The notes under the pieces were generated by a model. The model had not been told where the DNA came from, did not search any database, and saw only the letters and a program-made list of their open reading frames with translations. Shown one piece after another: positions 1-8,532 of a stretch of 64,000 bases of DNA (position 1 is its first letter; each line of letters starts with the position of its first letter). This DNA comes from Paenibacillus xerothermodurans (lineage in GTDB: Bacteria; Bacillota; Bacilli; Paenibacillales; NBRC-103111), in the NCBI RefSeq assembly GCF_002220865.2, contig NZ_NHRJ02000010.1:43506-107505 (forward strand), in the 5' to 3' direction. The position numbers and the translations under genes were made by a program.

Positions 1-118
1 CTGCCCCATTCTCCCCGAGCAATGCGTGAACCTCGCCCGCCTCAAGCGAAAAATCCACGGTATCCAATGCCTTGACGCCATAAAACGTTTTAGAAACCGC
101 TTTCATTTTAAGAATCAC
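1..118 (-). CDS. Sugar ABC transporter ATP-binding protein, N-terminal fragment
   Basis: Only the first 39 residues lie in the window; the gene continues past the left edge. The N-terminus contains [11 protein letters not shown] and ends inside the Walker A loop (LLGENGA), the pattern of RbsA/XylG/MglA-type ATPases that power ribose- or xylose-class sugar import at the inner face of the membrane. I chose the GTG at 116-118 because GGGAGGGG sits 7 bases upstream; an ATG four codons later (104-106) is possible. A perfect palindrome at 260-276 lies upstream and may be its operator. The sugar cannot be told from the fragment. Confidence 0.82.
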   Translation of the reverse strand, partial: MILKMKAVSKTFYGVKALDTVDFSLEAGEVHALLGENGA

Positions 119-487
119 GTGTGCACCCCTCCCTGGCAGGCTGCCAAATTTTATATTGCATCGTCCGACGTGGTGGCGTTCATTTTGCTGGTGGTCTCTG
201 AGCACTCCCTCGCTCTCGATTTGGTAACTTAATTTACCCTCTAAACAAAGTGTCCATTATGATACATAATGTATCACCTTGATTCCCAATTTTCAAGCAG
301 TTTTGGAAGATGCTAGCTGAAATTTTTCTCCTTCACTTTTGCTGCTGTTAACGCAGCTGCGATGGGGGAGCCCGCGTTCGTACGAGTGGTAATCACCGAA
401 TAGCTCCGGCTGCGCGCTGCACTTAGTTCACTTTATGAACAAAATGCCCCCAGTATGCGTTTATCCCCGCACCCGCCACGCAGCAAG
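119..487. other. Intergenic region with a palindromic operator
   Basis: No convincing gene is seen here. The stretch holds the probable promoter and operator of the leftward ABC ATPase gene and ends at the terminator of the small leftward gene to the right. Confidence 0.5.
260..276. promoter_or_regulatory. 17-bp perfect palindrome, probable operator
   Basis: TGATACATAATGTATCA is a perfect inverted repeat around a central A. It lies about 140 bases upstream of the leftward sugar ABC ATPase start. On the minus strand TTGAAA is followed after 17 bases by TACATT, so the palindrome overlaps a possible -10 element, as expected for a repressor site. The size suits a dimeric GntR- or MarR-type regulator; the regulator is not identified. 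Confidence 0.55.
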
Positions 488-510
488 AAAAAAAGCACCC
501 GGATGGGTGC
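488..510 (-). terminator. Rho-independent terminator of the small leftward gene
   Basis: On the minus strand the stem GCACCC/GGGTGC encloses the loop ATCC and is followed by seven T, then CTT. It starts 9 bases after the stop codon of the 51-residue gene at 519-674, which supports that gene as a real transcription unit. Confidence 0.8.
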
Positions 511-518
511 CTGTGTCA

Positions 519-674
519 TCATTGTGCAATGTTATACGGATTCTTGCGCGTGTACGGAGTAATTTCCAGGTTCATGAACAACCGGCTGAGACTCTTTTTT
601 TTCTCCTCCGCTCCTTGTCTGGACATAGGTCCAAGCAGTTGTTTGCCTTTATAGCTTATACAGTATTGCTCCAT
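519..674 (-). CDS. Small hypothetical protein, 51 residues
   Basis: Unrecognised short gene. It encodes a basic, soluble 51-residue protein starting MEQYCISYKGKQLLGP and ending NPYNIAQ, with a lysine-rich middle (EEKKKSLSRLF) and no membrane segment or signal peptide. It is supported by context: AAGGTGAGG lies a few bases before the ATG, a terminator follows directly after the stop, and a plausible promoter (TTGGAT, 16 bases, TATATA on the minus strand, 753-780) lies upstream. It stands alone, divergent from the lipocalin-like gene at 957. No function is proposed. Confidence 0.6.
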   Translation of the reverse strand: MEQYCISYKGKQLLGPMSRQGAEEKKKSLSRLFMNLEITPYTRKNPYNIAQ

Positions 675-752
675 GCCTGCCTCACCTTTTCAACAGTTTT
701 CCCTATTTTATAGCACCATTCTTAAATTATCATTAAGATTAGTTAAAAAATT

Positions 753-780
753 TATATAATTGGGCCAGTGTATAATCCAA
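753..780 (-). promoter_or_regulatory. Probable promoter of the small leftward gene
   Basis: On the minus strand TTGGAT (775-780) is followed after 16 bases by TATATA (753-758). The surrounding 715-820 stretch is very AT-rich. It would start transcription about 70 bases upstream of the ATG at 674. Confidence 0.4.
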
Positions 781-956
781 ATATATAATTAAATACCATA
801 AATTAGTGTAAAATGGCCCCGAGTCCGGGGAGAGTGCGCCCGATTTTTTCGGATTCGGTAGTAATTGCGATAGCACAGCGCTCGCGGTGCTCATTTCCCA
901 GGACGAGTTTCCCGTATGGTCAAACGCACATATCCTGTTAAAAACAAAAGACAGGT

Positions 957-2048
957 GTGTGGCTTGTGAACCATGACGACGGCTCAATCAAATTCCCCAG
1001 AGACGCGGCACCCCATCCTTTTGCCAACTTGGAATGGTGGTACTGCTATGCGTTTCTCACAGGCGCCCAGGGGAACCGTTATGCTTTGATGGCTTCGTTC
1101 TTTCGGATCGGCGAACTACCCGTCCTTAAAGGCCATTATCTAATACATTCCTTGCTGCGCGTAAATGACAAAAGATCCCGCAGCGAATCCGCTTGGGATT
1201 GCAGGCTCGCCCTTCAGCTCGCTGGGCTGTACCTTCCTATGTATCATATTATGAATGCCATCACCAAGAAGCAGCAGACCACGGGTACACGCAGGAACCG
1301 GAACTCAACGCCTCAATGGCTGGAAAATGTAACGGTGCAATCTCATCCGACCCGGTTGAAATACGGCCGCTCCGAACTGACTTTTGCAGACGACCTAACA
1401 TCGCATTTCCATTTGCAGCTCAGCGGCGGGGCGACGCGCGCAAGCTTACATTTCGCGCCGGTAAAACCCGTTGCTATTATTGATGCGCAAGGAAGCATGA
1501 ACGGACTACAGTACTATTCCGTCACACGCAACACCGTAACAGGAGAGCTGTATCACGCAGACACCGGAGTGACAGAGCCCGTATCGGGCGAAGGATGGTT
1601 TGACCATCAATGGGGGCGCAATTACGGGCTGATCCAGGGGACAGGCTGGGACTGGTTTGGGCTGCAGCTGGACGATGGTCGCGATGTGCTCATCAATCGG
1701 CTGCGTGCAGCGGATTCCGCTGCCCCTGCTCCCCCTACGGCTATATTAATCGGCAAAGATGGCGCCATGACTAGATCCCACAATGTGACGCTGGAACCAC
1801 TTGCCCATTGGCAGAGCCTATACACGGGCGTCAGGTATCCGGTGGAATGGCGGATATCGCTGCCGGATTTAGCTATAGAGCTGCACGTGACCCCGCTGGC
1901 CAAGAGCCAAGAAATCCCCATAATAGGGCCGATGAGAGCCATATGGGAGGGCGCATGCAAAGTGTCTGGACACTCTCGTTCTGAGAAAGGCGTCCGTATA
2001 TTGATCAATGGTCACGGGTTCACTGAGTTAGTGGGGTATGCAGACTAA
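957..2048 (+). CDS. Lipocalin-like / CrtC-AttH family protein
   Basis: The protein has 363 residues. Signature segments are LEWWYCYAFL near the N-terminus, GEGWFDHQWG near the middle and TGWDWFGLQLDDGRD just after, the pattern of the AttH/CrtC (hydroxyneurosporene dehydrogenase-like) double-lipocalin family. Characterised members hydrate carotenoid double bonds or bind hydrophobic ligands, but most bacterial homologues have no known function, so none is assigned. The start is uncertain: an in-frame stop at 939-941 limits it to 942-966, the GTG at 957 has only a weak ribosome site, and a GTG at 966 is possible. No carotenoid gene is nearby. A terminator follows at 2202-2238. Confidence 0.8.
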   Translation: MWLVNHDDGSIKFPRDAAPHPFANLEWWYCYAFLTGAQGNRYALMASFFRIGELPVLKGHYLIHSLLRVNDKRSRSESAWDCRLALQLAGLYLPMYHIMNAITKKQQTTGTRRNRNSTPQWLENVTVQSHPTRLKYGRSELTFADDLTSHFHLQLSGGATRASLHFAPVKPVAIIDAQGSMNGLQYYSVTRNTVTGELYHADTGVTEPVSGEGWFDHQWGRNYGLIQGTGWDWFGLQLDDGRDVLINRLRAADSAAPAPPTAILIGKDGAMTRSHNVTLEPLAHWQSLYTGVRYPVEWRISLPDLAIELHVTPLAKSQEIPIIGPMRAIWEGACKVSGHSRSEKGVRILINGHGFTELVGYAD

Positions 2049-2201
2049 TCGCAAAAACGGACATGGAAAAGCAACGGTGTTGAACCATGCAGCTGCGCTG
2101 CAGGACGACACACTGCATAGATAGCAGCCGGCCCTCCGGGGCTTTGTGGGATCGCTGTAAGCTGAATGCCATCTGGCTGCAAGTCACAGCATGATATGCA
2201 A

Positions 2202-2238
2202 AGAGGAGCTGCCCCATGGCAGACTCCTCTTTTTTTTT
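2202..2238 (+). terminator. Rho-independent terminator, possibly bidirectional
   Basis: AGAGGAG and TGCC pair with GGCA and CTCCTCT around a short loop, followed by nine T on the plus strand. It ends the lipocalin-like gene. It also lies just past the leftward ABC operon end at 2295 and may work weakly in that direction. Confidence 0.8.
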
Positions 2239-2294
2239 GTCAACAACGCACTCCTTGCAGCACAGCCACATCCCCCGCGTCCGCATCTGAACCG

Positions 2295-3098
2295 CTACTC
2301 CTTAATACCTCCCGCCGTCAAGCCCTCTATTATGTAGCGCTGCATGAAAAGATAAAATAACAACGTAGGCACCGCAATCACGATGATGCTCGCATACAAG
2401 GTCCCGATTTCCCCGCTGTACATCGAGGTGCTGAAAAATCCGGGCGCCAATGTCAACGTGAACAGCTCCGGCTTGGAGTTGAACATTAACGGAATCACAT
2501 AGTCGTTCCATCCGTTGAGAAATACCACAATCAACACATTGACAATCGCCGGCACCGAAATCGGGATGATCAGTTTAATAAAAGTCTGCAAACGCGTGCA
2601 GCCATCGATCATTGCCGCCTCCATAAACGCGTTCGAGATGCCGTCGAAGTAGTTTTTGAAAATCAGCAGAGCGATCGGAATGTTGATCGTTGTCATAGGG
2701 ATGATCATAGCCAGATAAGTGTTACGCAAGCCGAGATAGTTGAGGATCACCGTATTCGGCTGCAGTATTGTGATAACCGGCACGGCAAAAAAGCCCAATG
2801 TGAGTAAGTAGAAAAAGTGACGGCCGCGAAATTTCATTTTCGAATAGGCGAATGCGGCCAACATGCTTACGAGCAGAATCAGTAAGATCGACGTACCGAC
2901 GACGATGACACTGTTGATTAACATTTTCGGCAGAAATAACTGGCCTTTCAATTTAAAGCCCAGCACTTTCTCATAATTTCCCCAGCCATGTGTCATCAAT
3001 GATGCCGTCACCGCGTTGTATACCGGCATTAACCACAGCACGCAAAGCGCGGCTAACAATGCAATCAGCAAATACCGGTAGTTTTTTGCAACCTGCAT
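2295..3098 (-). CDS. Carbohydrate ABC transporter permease (MalG type)
   Basis: This 267-residue inner-membrane protein is one half of the translocation channel of a CUT1 sugar importer. It shows the MalG-like layout: one N-terminal membrane segment, a long loop, then about five more. The EAA loop that contacts the ATPase reads EAAMIDGCTRLQTFIKLIIP. It ends with GGIKE, typical of this subfamily. AAAGGAGG precedes the start by 9 bases. It is the last gene of the operon LacI, binding protein, MalF-type, MalG-type. No dedicated ATPase is present; CUT1 systems of Gram-positives usually share MsmX-type ATPases. The substrate is inferred only from the neighbouring fucosidase. Confidence 0.92.
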   Translation of the reverse strand: MQVAKNYRYLLIALLAALCVLWLMPVYNAVTASLMTHGWGNYEKVLGFKLKGQLFLPKMLINSVIVVGTSILLILLVSMLAAFAYSKMKFRGRHFFYLLTLGFFAVPVITILQPNTVILNYLGLRNTYLAMIIPMTTINIPIALLIFKNYFDGISNAFMEAAMIDGCTRLQTFIKLIIPISVPAIVNVLIVVFLNGWNDYVIPLMFNSKPELFTLTLAPGFFSTSMYSGEIGTLYASIIVIAVPTLLFYLFMQRYIIEGLTAGGIKE

Positions 3099-3115
3099 TC
3101 TGAAAAGCCTCCTTT

Positions 3116-3991
3116 CTAATCCACATCGACTTTCTTGAATGCTTTGGTCTGGACGACAGCAAGCGCAATCGCCAAAATGACCACAAGGGTAGCCAATGCG
3201 CTGCCGAGGCCGTTGTTCCCTTCCATGCTCAACCTTTTATACAGGTAGGTCATCGGGAATTCAGTGCTGCCCGCCGGCCCGCCGCCCGTCATAATGTACA
3301 CCAAATCAAAAAACTTCAATGTGCCGATTGTCGTCATCAGCATGATCGTCAGATGGCTGTACTTCAGCAGCGGGGTGGTGATCCGGATCAATTGCTGCCA
3401 AAACCCGGCCCCGTCTATCTTGGCCGCTTCATAGATCTCCTGTGAAATGTTAGCCAGTCCAACTCTGTAATAGATGATTCCCATGCCGGTCCATTGATAG
3501 ATGTTGGCCGCCAGAATCGCGTACAGCGCCCATGTCTGATCTCCCAGCCAAATGCGTTGGAAGTCGCCCAAGCCGAGGAAGTCCAGCAAACGGTTGAGCC
3601 CGCCGAAATTCGGCTCATAAATTTGATTGAAGCTGTGTGCAATGACTACGGACGAGAGCACGACCGGCATGAAAAAGATAAGCTCCATAACGCGATGACC
3701 ACGGAATTTGTTTGCCAGAAATACCGTCAGCAGCAAGCCCAGCCCCATCTGAAACAGTAAAGTCAGCAGCATAAAGACGAAAACGTTTGTAAGCGACTTT
3801 AAGAAAATCGGATCGGAAACGAGCTGAACATAATTCGCAAATCCGATGAAGCTCATTTTCTCGAATTTTACCCCTCTTAAATCTGTGAACCCGACCAAGA
3901 CGTTATACAGAATGGGCAAAAAAAGAAACATAAGAATAAACAGCAAGCTTGGAATGATATATAAGTAAGCAGCATGGTCTTTCGTTCGCAT
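3116..3991 (-). CDS. Carbohydrate ABC transporter permease (MalF type)
   Basis: The partner permease of the 2295-3098 gene, with 291 residues and six predicted membrane segments. The ATPase-contacting EAA motif reads YEAAKIDGAGFWQQLIRITTP, and YIMTGGGPAGSTE marks the loop typical of MalF/UgpA-type proteins. Seventeen bases separate it from the downstream permease and 18 from the upstream binding-protein gene, so the three are almost certainly co-transcribed. The ribosome site is weak, which may indicate translational coupling. Confidence 0.92.
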   Translation of the reverse strand: MRTKDHAAYLYIIPSLLFILMFLFLPILYNVLVGFTDLRGVKFEKMSFIGFANYVQLVSDPIFLKSLTNVFVFMLLTLLFQMGLGLLLTVFLANKFRGHRVMELIFFMPVVLSSVVIAHSFNQIYEPNFGGLNRLLDFLGLGDFQRIWLGDQTWALYAILAANIYQWTGMGIIYYRVGLANISQEIYEAAKIDGAGFWQQLIRITTPLLKYSHLTIMLMTTIGTLKFFDLVYIMTGGGPAGSTEFPMTYLYKRLSMEGNNGLGSALATLVVILAIALAVVQTKAFKKVDVD

Positions 3992-4009
3992 CGGACTGCA
4001 CCGCCCTAT

Positions 4010-5323
4010 CTAGGATTTGGGCAGCTTGTCATAGGCCGCTTGGATCTGTTTCAGTGCTTCGTCCACCGTCATGCTGCCCAGCAGCACGGCCATGATAACA
4101 TCTCCGGTTTTATTGTCGATTTCCGGAATACCGGAGGACCTTGGTCCCACCAGGTTTTTCACCGAATCCTCGATGACGCCGACCGTGTTTTTGGCTTCTT
4201 CCGTTTTGATTGCACCGTAATCCATCGCTATATCCGCGGCCACCGGCTGCGCGAAAAGTGCGCTCAGCCAAATCTTGGCACTCTCGCCCGTCGTTAGCTC
4301 AGAAACGAATTTCATCGCCGCTTCTTTGTGTTCAGAATTTTCATTGATCACCCAGCCGTGGTCGATTTCACCTACAATCGTCTCTTTGCCGAGCGGGTTC
4401 GGCATGAGCGCTACGCCTAATTCGTCCTTCTCGATCGCCGTGCCTGCCAATTGCTGTCCCGCAAGCAAAGGACCCGTAAGCCAAAATCCCGATAAGAAGG
4501 CTGCTCCCTTCCTGTTCTTGAATAAGTTGTCCGCATCAGGGTTGGCCGCGATGCCAAACGATGACTCTTTGATGAGTCCGTCCGCATACATCTTCTGTAA
4601 TGCAGCAAACGCCTTCACAAATGGTTCGTCCGTGAATTTGGTTTTGCCTTTGGCGGCATCCTGCACGATTCCGGGCTGTATCGAATTCACTAACCAGTGG
4701 TACAAATAAGCATTGTTTAACGACTCTTTGCCTCCAAACAAGATTGGAATGGCGGTGGAACCGGCCAGTTTGCTGAAGCTCGACCATTCTTCATAAGTTT
4801 TCGGAACATTGAAGCCCATTTCTTGCATCAAGGTCTTGTTATAGTAGATGTACCACTGTCCCCCAAATGCCGCCGGCATCATGCGGAGCTCCCCGTCCCT
4901 GTAAGCGCCTTCAAGCAGGTCCTGTTTATACTTCGTCTTCCAGTCTGCCCCGATCACGGTGTCGGCCAAAGGCGTCAGCTCGGTCATGTTGTCCTTGAAC
5001 TTAGCATAGTAGCCGTAATTCATGGCGAAAACATCCGGACCCGCGCCGGTATTCAAATCCAAAGTCAGCTTGTTCCAGTAATTGTTCCAGTCCATGATCT
5101 GGTAATCCACTTTAATGTCGGGGTGTTTTTGGTTAAACGCTTGTACGATTTTTTCCATCTCGGAGTTGAAAGGAATCCATCCCCAAAACGTGATGGTCGT
5201 CGGATCCCCCGCTCCCCCCGCAGCGCCCGTCTCCTCACCCTGCGGGCTTCCGCAGCCGGCAAGCAGCGCCAGAACGAGAACCAGCGGCAGAATCCTGCCG
5301 AACAATTGCTTACATCTGTTCAT
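4010..5323 (-). CDS. Extracellular sugar-binding lipoprotein
   Basis: The 437-residue protein begins with a lipoprotein signal (LVLALLAGC), so it would be anchored outside the membrane by a lipidated cysteine after cleavage. The start of the mature protein (TTITFWGWIPFNSEMEKIVQAF) is the N-terminal pattern of family 1 binding proteins that feed CUT1 importers. It lies directly upstream of the two permeases and downstream of a LacI-type regulator. The ligand is unknown; a fucosylated or host-type oligosaccharide is a guess from the divergent fucosidase gene. Confidence 0.92.
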   Translation of the reverse strand: MNRCKQLFGRILPLVLVLALLAGCGSPQGEETGAAGGAGDPTTITFWGWIPFNSEMEKIVQAFNQKHPDIKVDYQIMDWNNYWNKLTLDLNTGAGPDVFAMNYGYYAKFKDNMTELTPLADTVIGADWKTKYKQDLLEGAYRDGELRMMPAAFGGQWYIYYNKTLMQEMGFNVPKTYEEWSSFSKLAGSTAIPILFGGKESLNNAYLYHWLVNSIQPGIVQDAAKGKTKFTDEPFVKAFAALQKMYADGLIKESSFGIAANPDADNLFKNRKGAAFLSGFWLTGPLLAGQQLAGTAIEKDELGVALMPNPLGKETIVGEIDHGWVINENSEHKEAAMKFVSELTTGESAKIWLSALFAQPVAADIAMDYGAIKTEEAKNTVGVIEDSVKNLVGPRSSGIPEIDNKTGDVIMAVLLGSMTVDEALKQIQAAYDKLPKS

Positions 5324-5376
5324 GATAAACCTCCAATGTCATTATTTTAGTTGTATATAAAAGCCGAAACCGATAT

Positions 5377-6462
5377 TCAGTCCGGCAGTTTAACGTGGGG
5401 CTGGAGTATTGTCTTAGCGGATTCTCGCCCGACGATGGCGGCCGGCAGCACGATCTTTTTTGCAGCTGCGATTCTGTTCTGCGGCTGCATATTTTCCGTG
5501 AGCAGTCTGACGGCCAACCGCCCGATTTCCTCTTTGTGATACGTGATCGTGGTCAAGGGGGGAAACACAAACTGCGCCATTTCAATATCATCAAATCCGG
5601 TCACGGAGATCTCCTCGGGTATTTTCAGGCCCCTCTCTTGGATGGCCCTCATAGCGCCGATTGCCATGCGATCATTGGAAGCCGCGACCGCCGTTATCTT
5701 CGTGCCGCTTTGCAGCATATCGGTCATTTTGCGGTAAGCCGTGTCCAACTCCCAGTTTCCGTCCTTGATGATCTCATCCCTAATCGGGATGCCGCTTTCC
5801 AGCAGCGCCTTTAAATAGCCTTGAAATCTTTCATCCTGCTTATCGAAAAACGAGCCTGCCCGCTCCTCCGGAGACACACCGTAGCTCTTGCCGCCAAAAA
5901 AAGCGATGTCCCTGTGTCCTGCCTGAATTAGCTGCCTGACCAGCTGATAGAACGATTTCTCATAATCTATCGTAATGCAATCTATCTGGTGCTGACCCGG
6001 CACAGCGAGGGTGGCAACACAATTCGGAATGCGGCCCACCAGCGTCTGAAGTAAATCGTTCGGAATACTGCCGATGAAAATCAGTCCATCCGCTTCAGAG
6101 TTCAAAACCCGCCGTAGAATCACCGGATCTTCCAGATCCGGCACCGTATAAGCAAAACCGAGCTCATACCTTTGGCTGATAATCTCCTGCTCAATCCCAT
6201 GTATGATCTTGGAGAAAAAGGTATCCTCGAATTTCTCTTTCGTAATTTGCAGAATGTAGCCGACTTTCCTGAGCTTCTTCAGCGGCTTCTTTGAACCCCG
6301 CTTTCCGCGGCTCAAGTCATATCCCAATTCGCGTATGGCAGTCCAAATGCGGTCTTCCGTCTCTTTCGACACCGAAATCTGATCCTGCTCCTTCAACAAT
6401 CTCGACACCGTTGTCAGCGACACACCCGCCCGCTCGGCGACGTCTTTTAGTTTCACTGTCAC
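5377..6462 (-). CDS. LacI-family transcriptional regulator
   Basis: The N-terminal helix-turn-helix reads LKDVAERAGVSLTTVSRLL and is followed by a periplasmic-binding-protein-like sensor domain (GRESAKT near the C-terminus), 361 residues in all. It lies first in the leftward importer operon and is divergent from the alpha-L-fucosidase gene, so it probably represses both until a sugar signal binds. The hinge region contains KRGSKKPLKKLRK, an unusually basic stretch at about residues 54-66. The probable operators lie in the 6463-6789 gap. Confidence 0.9.
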   Translation of the reverse strand: MTVKLKDVAERAGVSLTTVSRLLKEQDQISVSKETEDRIWTAIRELGYDLSRGKRGSKKPLKKLRKVGYILQITKEKFEDTFFSKIIHGIEQEIISQRYELGFAYTVPDLEDPVILRRVLNSEADGLIFIGSIPNDLLQTLVGRIPNCVATLAVPGQHQIDCITIDYEKSFYQLVRQLIQAGHRDIAFFGGKSYGVSPEERAGSFFDKQDERFQGYLKALLESGIPIRDEIIKDGNWELDTAYRKMTDMLQSGTKITAVAASNDRMAIGAMRAIQERGLKIPEEISVTGFDDIEMAQFVFPPLTTITYHKEEIGRLAVRLLTENMQPQNRIAAAKKIVLPAAIVGRESAKTILQPHVKLPD

Positions 6463-6665
6463 TTGTTTGCCGCTCCCATCACTGGTTATATTTTACTCAA
6501 ATATATTAAACTTTACGTGATTAATCAATATAAAACGACAACTTTTTCTAGTTTCGACGTGGAGAAATGTGAGCAGCGCTTTGGCATGTGCTTCAAGCTG
6601 AGTCATGCAATCTCAGTTTAAATCCAGACAAAAGAAACGTACCTCACCTTTCCGGCATAATATTT

Positions 6666-6749
6666 TAGTAAATTAACTAGTAAAATAATTATTATTTTTC
6701 ACTAGATTTTTCTTTTTTTATTGACCTAATTTACTTAATTCGGTACGAT
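6666..6749 (+). promoter_or_regulatory. Fucosidase promoter with upstream repeats
   Basis: TTGACC (6721-6726) is followed by 17 bases and TACGAT (6744-6749), a good sigma-A-type promoter 40 bases before the fucosidase start. Upstream, TAGTAAA occurs twice 12 bases apart (6666-6672, 6678-6684). The inverted form TTTACT occurs in the promoter spacer at 6730-6735. These are candidate contacts for the divergent LacI-type regulator. Confidence 0.6.
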
Positions 6750-6789
6750 ATGGATGATTTATAGAACGCTGACAGGAGGAAATAACTTA

Positions 6790-8202
6790 ATGTCGAGAGT
6801 ACTTTACCAACCGACTTGGGAGTCGCTCAATGAGCATAAGCTGCCCAAATGGTTTATGGATGCAAAGCTGGGGATATTTATCCATTGGGGGGTCTATTCC
6901 GTGCCGGCCTGGGCGCCGACATACGGCGAGAAAAAAGAATATTACAACGAAACCATCGGCCATCACCCTTATGCGGAGCTGTACGGCTATGGGATGATGT
7001 ACAAAAACACTCCTGTCTGGAAATATCATGTGGACACTTACGGCGCGGACTTCCAATATGAAGACTTCATTCCACGATTCACTGCCGACCAATGGAATCC
7101 GCACGGTTGGGCGAGCTTATTTAAGAACATCGGCGCCAAGTATGTTGTACTCGTGACCAAGCATTCGGACGGTTACTGCATGTGGCCGACCAAGCAAAGC
7201 CATCTGAACAGCATGGATACCGGACCACACAGAGACATCACCGGGGAATTAACTAAAGCGGTTACAGCCGAGGGCATGAAAATGGGGCTCTACTACTCTC
7301 TGACATTTAACTGGTATTACCCGAACTTTCCACATATTTTATACCGTGATCTTTCTCATAAACAAATGAAAGAATTAATCGACAGCTATAAGCCGGACTT
7401 GCTGTGGTCTGATGACTACTGGAAGCCGCATGAGAAAAGCTATGCAGCCACCTGGCAAAGTAAAGAGCTGATATCATACTTCTATAACCAGGCGGCGAAC
7501 CCGGATGAAGTATTGGTCAACGACCGCTGGGGGCAAGAGGAAAATGGAATGCAGCTCGGCGATTTCTCCACTCCCGAGTATTCGGCCATTAAAAATATCC
7601 CCTCTTTCTATTGGGAAATGACACGGGGACTCGGCATCTCGTTTGGCTACAACCAAAACGACGAGTATATGACGCCGCAGGAATTGATCAACATGTTCGT
7701 GGACGTAGTAAGCAAAAATGGGAACCTTCTTCTCAATGTCGGTCCAAAGGCGGACGGCACGCTGGATGCTGTGCAAGTGGACAGATTGCTAGCTTTGGGA
7801 GCTTTTATGCACGTTAACAGCGAAGCGATTTACGGGACTCGGGCGTGGGTAGACTCTGAGGGTGAGACCGCTGACGGAAGTGCGGTGAGATTTACGACAA
7901 AAGATGATCACGTGTTTGCCACCGTCCTGGGCGCGGACTCATCGGCCGAGGTGACGATTAAAGGCCTCTTCGCTCAGCCGGGCACAACGATCACGCTGCT
8001 TGGGACCAATCAGGAGCTGGCATGGACACAGCAAGCTAGTGATTTGAGCATTGAGCTGCCCGGACAGGTTCCTAACCCGCACGCTTACAGCTTGAAAATA
8101 ACGCCTGAGCCATTCCGTGCCATGCAAAAACCGAAAATAAGCCTGGAAAACAAATATGGCGAGATTTTTAGGAGAAGCGGTTTCCTGACCGCCAATGTGT
8201 AG
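6790..8202 (+). CDS. GH29 alpha-L-fucosidase
   Basis: This 470-residue enzyme would cleave terminal alpha-L-fucose from glycans. GH29 signatures are present: WFMDAKLGIFIHWGVYSVPA near the start, YVVLVTKHSDGYCMW, and the nucleophile segment DLLWSDDYW with Asp-208 as the expected nucleophile. KNGNLLLNVGPKADG closes the barrel, and a beta-sandwich domain follows. No signal peptide is visible, so it probably acts on imported sugars. I chose the ATG at 6790 because ACAGGAGGAAATAACTTA precedes it; an upstream in-frame ATG at 6754 lacks a ribosome site. It is divergent from the LacI-controlled importer and is followed by a terminator. Confidence 0.93.
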   Translation: MSRVLYQPTWESLNEHKLPKWFMDAKLGIFIHWGVYSVPAWAPTYGEKKEYYNETIGHHPYAELYGYGMMYKNTPVWKYHVDTYGADFQYEDFIPRFTADQWNPHGWASLFKNIGAKYVVLVTKHSDGYCMWPTKQSHLNSMDTGPHRDITGELTKAVTAEGMKMGLYYSLTFNWYYPNFPHILYRDLSHKQMKELIDSYKPDLLWSDDYWKPHEKSYAATWQSKELISYFYNQAANPDEVLVNDRWGQEENGMQLGDFSTPEYSAIKNIPSFYWEMTRGLGISFGYNQNDEYMTPQELINMFVDVVSKNGNLLLNVGPKADGTLDAVQVDRLLALGAFMHVNSEAIYGTRAWVDSEGETADGSAVRFTTKDDHVFATVLGADSSAEVTIKGLFAQPGTTITLLGTNQELAWTQQASDLSIELPGQVPNPHAYSLKITPEPFRAMQKPKISLENKYGEIFRRSGFLTANV

Positions 8203-8532
8203 CGCTGTGGGACTACAGATGTGTTAAAGCCATTGGGATGGCTGATGCGGCAGCTCGCACGCACAAAATTTAATCCGCTGTGCCAGCTGGCGCCTGCAGG
8301 TGCCAGCTTTTTTGTGCGCCCTGCCGCGCACCGCACTGAAGCGCGCGCCGCGTCTCAAGTGTGTTTGGTCTTGTGGTGTGCGGCCGCACACCCAACTGGA
8401 TGCAGCGGCATGACTTTTTGCCTGGGGTTTACATGGATCACACGACGCTGGGAAACAATACACCATACCGCAGCGCCACAACTTCATGTCTAACGGTAGC
8501 TGCACCAACAAGCGGCAAGGGGAGCTAACCAC
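8203..8532. other. Intergenic region after the fucosidase
   Basis: Apart from the fucosidase terminator at 8286-8313 I see no gene here. The part from 8314 to 8520 is GC-rich and holds no clear promoter; only the ribosome site AAGGGGAGC for the next gene is evident. Confidence 0.4.
8286..8313 (+). terminator. Rho-independent terminator of the fucosidase gene
   Basis: GCTGGC and GCCAGC form the stem around a loop containing CTGCAG, followed by six T. Confidence 0.8.

Noticed and set aside
26..232. Rightward open frame at the left edge
   Set aside because: It lies opposite the sugar ABC ATPase N-terminus, whose motifs and ribosome site are clear on the minus strand.
435..713. Rightward 92-residue open frame
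   Set aside because: It runs through the minus-strand terminator and the 51-residue leftward gene; no ribosome site or protein pattern supports it.
739..987. Leftward 82-residue open frame
   Set aside because: It overlaps the start of the lipocalin-like gene and a likely promoter, and its sequence has no recognisable pattern.
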